From contig JAFEUB010001579.1 of assembly GCA_024529925.1 (NCBI GenBank), forward strand, positions 124,001 to 188,000: a stretch of DNA of 64,000 bases, read 5' to 3'. Positions within the stretch are counted from its first letter, which is position 1; each line of letters begins with the position of its first letter. The notes beneath the pieces were generated by a model, which worked only from the letters and a program-made list of their open reading frames with translations, ran no database searches and was not told the DNA's origin. This document shows, one piece after another, positions 12,481 to 31,639 of the stretch. The DNA comes from Ophthalmolycus amberensis. Its lineage: Eukaryota; Chordata; Actinopteri; Perciformes; Zoarcidae. Position numbers and translations under genes: made by a program.

Positions 12481-13532
12481 TGCCGCGTTCACACCGGTCG
12501 CGTTGATTTTTTGACGCGCGTCGAGATTACATACAAAGTCTATGCACAGACGCGATGAGACTGGCGCGCCGCGATTTTGCGATGGCGCGGCGCGTTGGAC
12601 GCGTTATTGCAGTGCGGTGGACGCGGTGGACGCGTTGGACGCCGCAAAATCGCCAACGCGCAAGTTGAAATTTTTCAACTTCTGCGACATAATCGCGTGA
12701 CGCTGTGGCGCGATAGCCTATCAGCGTTGAGTTGCTCCCCCTGTCATCACTGGCTTCCTGCCGTTGTTGAATCAGGAAATAAATCCTGTAGCCGTCTGTG
12801 TTCACCCAGAGCTCTACGATACCTCATATCAATAGAGACCGGACCAAACTATGTGTATACATGTGTGTGTGTAAACCATATGGTACAAACAATGAATAGA
12901 CGCTGCCGTATTTACGTCTACGTGACGTTATTGAGTGCTGGTGGAGCTGCTACGATGTTAGCATAGCCTAGCACCGATCCATCAGAGCTCCATTGAGAAG
13001 ACAAGTAGCCTACAAATCGGTATCATTACGTAGTTATTTCGGAGTCCCTTTTTGTCGGAGAAGACAAGTACAAATCGGCATCATTATGTAGTTATTTCGG
13101 AGTCCCTTTTTGTCGGTTTATTTTCCGTTGAATCACAGCCAAATCAGTTTATTTTGTGTTCCTACAGCTGTAGTAAACAGCGACCGGTGGCTTGCTAGAC
13201 ACAGTGAATACAGCTCGATACAATCCACGGAGCTCCTCTGAACAATATTATGAACCAGACATGACGGCGTTTGGCATTCCGACGTTTGAGGGACTTCCAC
13301 AACACGTACAAAGCAGCAATTGTCCTTATTCCTTTCACGGTTGACAGCGGAAAGTAATGGCGGCCAGGTGAACGGCTTCCAGTCGATAAACCACGCCCCC
13401 TCTCCGGCGCTCCGAGATTTTGCGGCGTTTGGTGTGAACACGACCGGCGGCGCGTTGGACGCGATTTTGCAGTGCGTCGGACGCGATTTTGCAGTGCGTC
13501 AAAAAATCAACGCGACCGGTGTGAACGCAGCA
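12481..13532. mobile_element. Non-autonomous PIF/Harbinger-like DNA transposon, complete
   Basis: The ends are 37-bp terminal inverted repeats with one mismatch. The left starts TGCCGCGTTCACACCGGTCG; the reverse complement of the right starts TGCTGCGTTCACACCGGTCG. Flanks are a 3-bp duplication TAA (12478-12480 and 13533-13535). An uninterrupted copy of the target repeat at 46.1-46.2 kb reads CCCGCCCTAAAGCATA with a single TAA, which confirms both boundaries. A TWA-type 3-bp target duplication is the hallmark of the PIF/Harbinger superfamily. Subterminal regions are GC-rich and full of GCGTTGGACGCG and GATTTTGCAGTGCGTC motifs. No transposase-like frame was recognised, so it would need a helper. 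A 63/59-bp direct duplication sits inside (12995-13116). Confidence 0.85.
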
Positions 13533-13535
13533 TAA

Positions 13536-13800
13536 AGCATACCCTGCTTTATGGTCTATTTGACTCTAAATGGATCATAATGTACTAAATGAACATCATG
13601 CTGCATTGAAGAAGACGTGAAACTAGGGATTGAGACCATAAACTCATAGACTTCTATACAATCAGACTTCTTTTTGCAGGCGGAGGAGTCGCCCCCTGAC
13701 GGTCGGTAGGGACAATGCAAGTTTTAAGACACTTCCACATCGGCTTCACTTGGCAGAACCGGAAGTTGCCGCCTGGTTCTAATGGTATCAAGTTGTGTTC
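13536..13800 (+). repeat. Dispersed teleost repeat, 3' half
   Basis: Continues the repeat interrupted at 12480. It has AGCATACCCTGCTTTATGG, TGGATCATAATGTACTAAAT and GGAGTCGCCCCCTGACGG, each with a counterpart on the minus strand at 45.9-46.2 kb. Family unknown to me; the sequence is familiar from many fish introns. Confidence 0.75.
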
Positions 13801-13939
13801 AATGTCTTGTAAAATGTAGTTTTTGGCGAGAAACTAGAATAAATACATGGGAGATGTTTTCACAGCAATATTAAATAGATATTAGAGACACTACATTTCC
13901 TGACACTAGCTCAAAGTGTTCATTGATCTGTTTTTTTTA

Positions 13940-14025
13940 CCGTGGTATCGAATTAGAAAATCGTGGAATTTCACTTGTATTGGTATCGACAACAACATTT
14001 TTGGTATTGTGACATCCCTACAGTT
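13940..14025. mobile_element. Probable MITE end fragment
   Basis: CCGTGGTATCGAATTAGAAA followed by TATTGGTATCGACAACAACA and TTTTTGGTATTGTGACATCC resembles the TATCG-rich terminus of a common fish non-autonomous DNA element. The opposite end was not seen. Confidence 0.35.
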
Positions 14026-14182
14026 TGACACAAATATACAGTAACAGTGCGCTGCAGTATGAGCAGTAGGAGTCACTGAAGACGGCACCACCCACAGAAA
14101 CAGTAAACCCAACAAAAAGACTTGTCTCATGCTGCTTGACTGACACGTACAAAGGCCAGCAGTGATGTGTGAAGCTGTGTAC

Positions 14183-14408
14183 CTGGAGCTGCTGCAGGAT
14201 GTGAGCTCTGGGTTGGACCTGGTGTCTGCTGCAGCTCTGCTGGTACGCCACCATTACCTCCGTCAAGGTGAGGCAGCTGTCAACTAAAATAGAAGAATAC
14301 ACTCATTCACTGCTTTAATGTCTCTGCATCCCAGTGAGCCACCAGCAACCATTCAAAAGTGCTTAAGGGGCTAAGAAATGCCATACGGTAAACTGTGCTG
14401 TGCTCTGA

Positions 14409-14475
<67 letters not shown>

Positions 14476-17300
14476 CTACAAGGAAGATGGCAGTCAGTGA
14501 GAAGTGAGAAGGACATGAATGTCTGTCTGAGCAATAAATCAACCAATCAGGCATCTCAGTTTATCATCCACAGCCTTATGGGATAGGAAGTTCCAGATGT
14601 GTGAGACTACAGAGGATTTTATGATGGAAACACTTACACATTTTTGATCCTTGTGTATCCTTCAAAACTGGATTGCATTTTAAAACGTATTTAGTTGAAT
14701 ACATTTCAGGGAAGATAAAACAAAGTAAATAAAGGCCTGGGCAGCTTGCTGTTGGCTGTGAATCGAGGTCAAAACTAGTTTTTGAAATTATAACTAAAAG
14801 GGTTCAATGAACAGTAGATCACAGTATTTATTCATGCGACAATAAAAAAAAGAATCAGTTGTGTTTTAAGGATTGTTTTTACGTTCAATTTCTAATTCTC
14901 TTCACTGGACTTGGAGTCATTTAAGAGGTTATTAGCTTAGCTTAGCATGAAGACTGGAAGTAGGGGGAAACAGCGAGCCTGTCTCTGTCCAAAGTTCAAA
15001 TATAAACAGAAACAACTGAGCACATCGTGTCTCGTTTGTTCATACGGACACAAACAGAAATTTAAAAAAGACAATGTGTGGCTTTAGAGGGAGCCATGTT
15101 GTGTCATTTTGCTTTGAAACATTTTTCCGCTGCCTGGAGATCTCAAGGTGACAAAGAAACTGTGCATAAAAAACGTGCCGTTTTACATCTATGTTGAAGT
15201 ACAGCTTAACAAATAATGAATATGAAAATTATTAGTTTAGGACAGAGCTAGGACAGCTGTCTCCACCTGCTACCAGTCTTCATGCTAAATCAAGCTAATC
15301 CCAGCCTGACGTAGAATCGTGTATTTTACAAAATGTCAAACTAGGAAGAGAAATAGTATTTAGTGCTTTTTTTGAATTTACCCAATCAGATAAGTAGATT
15401 AGTTGATCTAATATTTGTGAATCCATAATAGTTCTGGGACATGGTAGCCTAGCTTAGAACACAGACTGGGAATCAGCCTGGCATTGCTGTTTGAACTTGA
15501 CCAACAACATTTGGGAGCAACATTTGGTAGCATGCAACCATCTCAAAAGTGATCATGTCAGGTTTATAGGGATAGTTTGGGTTTTCTAACGTGGGCTTGT
15601 ATGAGGTTCTTCTCCACAGTCAGTGTATTGCTGACAATGACTGATCAGATGATGGTCAGCACGCCCACAGTTAGGAGAAACAGACAGGAGAACCAGCACA
15701 TGTGCAAAGTAATGCACTGCTGTAGATGGGGGCAGCAGCCAAACGAAAAGAATAAATACGGAAAGAATATTTTCACTGCTTTACCTTGCCGTCAGACAGT
15801 CCTTTCAACCGGGAACTAAACTAAAAGTGAAACTTATCTAGCCACGAGACTCCATTAACAAAAACAATAGAGATGGTTCCACTTTCAGTTAAATGCTAAA
15901 TGGACTGTACTTGTATAGTGCTTTTCTATTCCGACCACTCAAAGCTATTCACACCCATTGATACAGCGCAGGCACACAGGTTTGATCCTGGGCTCCGCTA
16001 GTCCATGTTGATGTGTCCTTGGGCAAGTCACTTAACCCCAAATTGCTCCCGTAGACTGTTCCTGTGGTGTATGAATGGGTATGAATGGGTATCTATGAGT
16101 AGATAGCATGTGCAGGTGGCACCTTTGCATGGTAGTCCCTGTCATCACACCTACTACGATCTTCATTATTAACATTATTAATCCTATTACCGATACCATT
16201 AATGCACAGTACTGGCTTTGTCTCTTCCCCGGAGTCCTTGTGCTTCCTCTCCTCACAGGTTTCCATGGAGCATGGTTTCATCTGGACCCTGGTCCTTCCT
16301 CCTACCATGGCCCTGCTGACTCCAACTGCTAATATCACTTTTATTATTACTCACATTACTATTTCATATTACCGATATCATTAATGCACATTATTGACCT
16401 GCTTCTTCACCAGAGTCTCTGTGCTTTCTCGCCTCACAGGTTCCTGTGTATCCGGGTTTACCTGGACCAGGTGTTGCCTCCTGTCGTGGTTCTGTCATAC
16501 ATTGAATGTGCTGTAATTACATTGAATGTGTTGTAATTCACTATCCTGTTCTACACATGACATCATTGCACTTCTGTCCATCCTGGGAGAGGGATCCCTC
16601 CTCTATTGCTCTCCCACAGGTTTCTTCCTCTTTCCTCCCCGTGAAAGGGGTTTTTTTGGGGGAGTTTTTCCTGTTCCGATGTCAAATGTGTCAAATGTGT
16701 ACATATTGTAAAGCCCTCTGAGGCTAATTTGTAATTTGTGATTTTGGGCTATACAAAAATAAATTGAATTGAATTGAATTGAATCAGTGTGTGAATGGGT
16801 GAATGATGACATGTAGTGTTAAAGCGCTTTGACTAGAAAAGAGATATACAACTACAGTCCATTTGTCATCTGCTCAGCTGTATTTGGAATAGCTTAGCCT
16901 TTACCAAAGCCTTAACTATACCGAAAAAACTATAAACATTGCAAAATGTTTTCTTGAAGAATAGTAGCTTTTAGTTTGTGTATAGTTTGGAAACTAACAT
17001 TCCTTTTATTGACATGATATTGATCTAAAACAACCCCTTTCCATTTATGGTGACTTTAATGCAGATGACCAAAGGTCAGCAAAATGACATGATGACATCA
17101 TTGTGATATTGAATCAGACGTACATTCAACAGCAGCTTACCCTTTCTGTCCGTGTCCCTGTGCTCAGCAAAGCCGGAGACGATCTGTTCATCAGGGGGGA
17201 AAGACACATGCTTTTCTCCTTTACTTCTCTTCTTCGGGCCCTTGTTGGGTTTTTCTGCTCCGTCATCACTCTGCTCATCATTGTCACTACAGTGGGTCAT
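14183..17300 (-). CDS. PPP1R37-like protein phosphatase 1 regulatory subunit, two 5' coding exons (partial)
   Basis: Exon A is 17300 down to 17141 (53 codons plus 1 nt, donor G|GTAAGC). Exon B is 14283 down to 14183 (acceptor TTTTAG, 2 nt plus 33 codons, donor CAG|GTACAC). Phases match exactly. Exon A begins MTHCSDNDEQSDDG, is rich in K/R, and carries KHVSFPPDEQIVSG (residues 30-43). KHVSF is a PP1-docking RVxF-type motif and closely parallels KRVTFPSDEDIVSG of human PPP1R37. Exon B (VDSCLTLTEVMVAYQQSC, ending ILQQLQ) parallels the PPP1R37 segment before its leucine-rich repeats. ATG at 17298-17300 is the only ATG in frame before the docking motif in this exon. The leucine-rich-repeat exons were not found at lower coordinates, so they lie outside the window after a very long intron, or the gene is truncated. 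Known role of the family: binding and inhibiting PP1. Family assignment is fairly sure; orthology is not. Confidence 0.7.
14410..14476. repeat. (TG)n/(TA)n microsatellite
   Basis: TG dinucleotide run with one TAGG interruption, ending in a short TATATATATA. It lies between the two exons of the PPP1R37-like gene. Confidence 0.95.
14932..15300. mobile_element. MITE-like element with long inverted arms
   Basis: The left arm reads TTAGCTTAGCATGAAGACTG then GGGGGAAACAGC and CCTGTCTCTGTCC. The right arm (about 15238-15300) is its diverged reverse complement: GGACAGAGCTAGG, TCTCCACCTG, CCAGTCTTCATGCTAAATCA. The AT-rich centre has no coding potential. A single arm of the same family is at about 41031-41110. 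It lies within the intron of the PPP1R37-like gene. Confidence 0.7.
15896..16136 (+). mobile_element. SINE copy, 5' part, preceded by an inverted SINE tail
   Basis: 15898-15960 is the SINE 3' end in reverse (AAATGGACTGTACTTGTATA). From about 15978 the SINE body runs forward (GGTTTGATCCTGGGCTCC, then TGTCCTTGGGCAAGTCACTT). It is interrupted after CATGGTAGTCCC by a LINE fragment and resumes at about 16786. The A-box region is missing. Confidence 0.75.
16137..16785 (+). mobile_element. 3' end of a non-LTR retrotransposon inserted in the SINE
   Basis: The 3' region of a fish LINE, ending GGCTATACAAAAATAAATTG and a (GAATT)n tail, preceded by the poly(A)-signal-like AAATAAA. It contains two diverged tandem copies of about 180 bp (about 16139-16320 and 16321-16497), each with ATTACCGATA, CATTAATGCAC and CCTCACAGGTT. 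No reverse-transcriptase frame remains. L2- or RTE-type cannot be decided from this tail. A related tail is on the minus strand at about 49.16-49.24 kb. Confidence 0.7.
16786..16863 (+). mobile_element. SINE copy, 3' part
   Basis: Resumes the interrupted SINE with CAGTGTGTGAATGGGTGAAT and ends AACTACAGTCCATTT, matching the tail of the copy at 10.1 kb. Confidence 0.75.
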
Positions 17301-17949
17301 CCCTCTGTTTAGGACTCCATGGAGCTTCCAATTGGGATTTGAAAGCAAATGGTCAGTTCACTTTGAGCAGTAAACACTCAACGTGTCAACATCCAGCGCA
17401 TCTCCTCCAGCAGCCACGGGGCAACAGTTGCTGAATTAATAATAATAATAATAATAATATAAAGAGGCAGCACAAAATGTGCGCAACAGTTGACGTACAA
17501 ACAGTAGTACCGTCTGCCCTCTTGCATGTGAAGTGCTGCTCTCTCTGCTCTGTGATCACCTGGAAAGACAAGGCACTAAAGAATCAATATCTTATTCATG
17601 AGTTGTGCACCGGCTCGCAAGCGAAACCCAATATGTTTGTATCAAATGACACATTCAAAATAGGTAAGGCTCTGCACATTTACATACCCATACAAACGTA
17701 GCAAATTCCAGCAACATTCAGGACAATATATGCAAAGAGATGGGCAGGTATGGTATATCTTTAAAACGTTGTTTATTTTCCGCGTTCAAAATGAGGCTGG
17801 TCCCTGTGGCCCAGAAAAGTATATGACATATTATTTAAGATGTCATATACATGACTTTTTTCACATTAACAATAGTTCAAATGACTATATGAAATGTATC
17901 ACTCATGGTGACTAATTCACAGATAGTTATAACCCATTGAACCAACTTT

Positions 17950-18200
17950 GTAGTTTCACTACAGCCTATTTTAGCTCCTTGTTTTGGTTTTCTGGACCAC
18001 AAACTCCACTCTCATCACATTTAGACAATGGTTGTTGAACAGATTTGAGCATTTAGCAATAGCAAAGACACATCCCTCAGGAGTTGGTAGAGACCAAACC
18101 AGAGATAAAAGGACACCTACTGAACACCAACATGACTCAACTGAATGCTAATGCTGCTCTGTGTCTGCTGGATGTGTAAAAAGACAACTGTTCGCTAACA
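17950..18200 (+). repeat. Dispersed teleost repeat fragment
   Basis: CATCCCTCAGGAGTTGGTAG, followed by CTAATGCTGCTCTGTGTCTG and CTGGATGTGTAAA, resembles a repeat block widespread in fish genomes. Possibly related fragments are at 41.53-41.79 and 54.37-54.61 kb. Assignment is from memory of such sequences. Confidence 0.4.
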
Positions 18201-18666
18201 GCCATAATAACTACATAGGGGATGATATGACAGATGCCCCAACGTGGCCAAGAAATGAATGAATGCAGTTTTAACAGGTGTTGCATGTTTATGTTGCAGT
18301 GGAAAACTCTTCTTGTGATCACAGCTGTCTGAGTAAAATAGATCACTTTTGACTGATCATTGTAACCATTTTTTTCTTCTTTTTCTTTATTTATTATGCA
18401 GATTACCATCTCATTTACATTTGTATATTGATGACATATAAAGTAATGAAATGGACAGCTTCGCTATTTAGTGAATTTGATTGAATGTTTCAAATGCATT
18501 ACAACAATTGTATTTATGAAATGCAGTATCAGGGGAGTAAAGTTAAAAAAAGAGGATTACAATAGAATTTTTTGGAAGCACTTGTATAAGAATGATTATG
18601 TCCCAAGCTTTTTTTGACTCATAGCAGTTAATCATTCTTGATCAAGTGGTTTTCACTGCATAGTGC

Positions 18667-18827
18667 ACACTGTAAATAAAAAAATGGTAAAAACGGGCAG
18701 CTGACGTCAGAATTTCGCCCTAGTAAATAGCCTACAGTAGATTTTTTCTGCTATTTTTTATTTATTTTTTTACAGTTCAGGTTGGAGCTTGATTCTATAT
18801 TTTACCGTAAAAATACAAGTGTTTCCC
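18667..18827. mobile_element. Possible small MITE
   Basis: The left end CACTGTAAATAAAAAAATGG and the reverse complement of the right end (CACTTGTATTTTTACGGTAA) form a diverged inverted pair about 160 bp apart. No target duplication was confirmed. Confidence 0.4.
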
Positions 18828-19210
18828 ACTAATACCATGTGTCAGAATGAAGTGTGCTGAGGTCACAGATGAAGCTATAGCTGCATCCTGAGTGTCTAAT
18901 TAAGACACTATTTTTTATCAGCTGTTGACAACCAAAGAAAAGAACCCGAGGCTACAATCACATTTATCAAAAACTCTTGAAGCACGAGGGACAAGTCAAC
19001 AGCAGGAGATGTGAGGAATGCAACCTCTACACAAAGTGGACTGACGTTATGTTCAAGAGCATTTTGCACGCAACCCGACACAACTGATAAAACCATTTGC
19101 ATGTTTATAACGCATTAATAAAATACAAACCACCACTGACTTTGAAATGCATTTGTGGAATATGTACGTTAACGTTAACTATGAATTAGAGCAAAATGCT
19201 TCCGTCTTAC

Positions 19211-19290
19211 CTGCTGAATAAACCCCATAGACTGTATGGATAACACCTCATATTCCCATCACTGAGGTTAAGCAGTGACTATACATCTGT
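19211..19290 (-). other. Candidate 5' UTR exon of the PPP1R37-like gene
   Basis: On the minus strand the sequence TTTATTCAGCAG|GTAAGACGG provides a textbook donor (intron starts at 19210). It lies about 2 kb upstream of the start-codon exon and immediately next to the presumed promoter. The upper exon boundary is a guess. The matching acceptor before the ATG at 17300 is not obvious (CCTAAACAG at about 17304 is possible). Confidence 0.4.
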
Positions 19291-19385
19291 CGTCAGACAC
19301 GCAGCGGACTCTCGACCAATAGAATAGCAGAGCGTCGTGACGCTACTTCCTGAACGGTTGTTTTGCGGGAAGTTTGGTCCTCATA
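19290..19385. promoter_or_regulatory. Probable bidirectional promoter (PPP1R37-like / vrk1)
   Basis: No TATA box is seen. Visible motifs are CCAAT (19316-19320), a CRE-like CGTGACGC (19335-19342), an ETS-type ACTTCCTG (19345-19352) and an E2F-like TTTTGCGGGAAG (19361-19372). Good splice donors face away on both sides: minus at 19210 and plus at 19424. This is the layout of a compact divergent promoter of growth-regulated genes. E2F/ETS control would suit vrk1, which is known to be proliferation-associated. Start sites are inferred. Confidence 0.5.
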
Positions 19386-19423
19386 CGGCTCAGGACTAAA
19401 CATACCATAAACACCAAGTCAAG
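19383..19423 (+). other. vrk1: Candidate 5' UTR exon of vrk1
   Basis: The start codon of vrk1 directly follows a splice acceptor (GCAG|ATG at 20404/20405), so an upstream non-coding exon is required. AAG|GTGCGTA at 19423/19424, just downstream of the promoter-like block, is the best donor seen. The 5' boundary is approximate. Confidence 0.45.
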
Positions 19424-20154
19424 GTGCGTATTCATCCTATCATTTAATAAAACATGTAAGCGATTCTTAGTCCAACGGACAGCGTCGCAGGTATCCAGGA
19501 GCTGTTCTTATTAAACGTCATGTAGCAGCTAACGTGAGATTCCGATGCTAACGAGACGGCGTGGTTAGCATTACAGCTAACTTTAACCGACATTTATAAA
19601 AGCGTAACTTTACTCTGTCCGCCACCTCACGTAGCGTTTCTCGACCTGCTCTTCCCTTTTAACGCCATTTGTCATAAGAAAGGAGACTGCTATCTTTGCA
19701 CTACACACACTGGCAATTTGTGTTAGCTAAACGTATGTTTATCCAACGTGAAAGCAGCAGGTAACGTGAACGTTACTACTGGGTAACGTGCGAAGCTAGG
19801 TAGAGGTTAGCTAACACTAGTAACTTCACTGGAAAATAGAAGAACGTGACACCCGCGTAGCACTGAAAGGGAAACCTCTCATTTGTTGTTTAGGTGTCGA
19901 TACGTTCGATTCGGTCACATGCGTCATACGCTAACAGTGTAACTATTAGCTCCATGTAACTAACATTACGCGTAAACACCTACGCACAAGATCCATTCGG
20001 CTGTAAAGCCTGGAGTAAGTTAACCGTAGCATGTAATGCTAAATAACTGTGCATATAATTGTTAAATTAGAGATGAAAGAATCCCGGTAATCCACTGATA
20101 ATCTGTGTTTTCTTATGATTGTTTTATATGATTGTAGCATAACTGTGCCTTCTC

Positions 20155-20404
20155 CATAGCTGCCCAGAGGCAGAGGGAGGCTCTGGAACTCTCTCCCCAA
20201 ACACATCCGAGACTGCACTGACCTTTCCCTATTCAAATCAAAACTCACCTGTTCAAAACTGCTTAATGTGTGACTATTATTGTGTATTTTATGTTTTTAG
20301 TGTATTGCTTTTATATATGATGATTTTAATGTAAAGTGTCTTGAGTATTTTGAAAAGCGCTATATAAATAAAATGTATTATTATTATTGTTATTATTATT
20401 GCAG
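20155..20404 (+). mobile_element. LINE (L2-like) 3' fragment abutting vrk1 coding exon 1
   Basis: One frame reads LWNSLPKHIRDCTDLSLFKS, the typical C-terminal remnant of an L2/CR1-type reverse transcriptase. It is followed by the tail GAAAAGCGCTATATAAATAA and (ATT)n. The ATT tail runs into ATTATTATTATTGCAG, which is the splice acceptor of the first coding exon of vrk1. Confidence 0.75.
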
Positions 20405-31489
<11,085 letters not shown>

Positions 31490-31614
31490 GGACCCACCTC
31501 CACAGTCCTCCAGCAGTCCTCCTGTCGCTCCTCTGCTTCTTAAAATCTCCTTTTCAACTTTTATATGTTTTCTGTCTGTTGCACACTGCTCCATGTTGAT
31601 GTTTGATCTATTGC

Positions 31615-31620
31615 AATAAA
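31615..31620 (+). terminator. vrk1: vrk1 poly(A) signal
   Basis: AATAAA 126 bp after the stop codon, followed by a T-rich region (TCTTCTGGTTTTAATT). This implies a short 3' UTR ending around 31635. Confidence 0.8.
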
Positions 31621-31639
31621 GAGGAAGTTAAACTGTCAA

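Noticed and set aside
12577..12966. 129-residue frame inside the Harbinger-like element
   Set aside because: It runs through GC-rich subterminal repeats and shows no DDE-type nuclease or Myb-like motifs.
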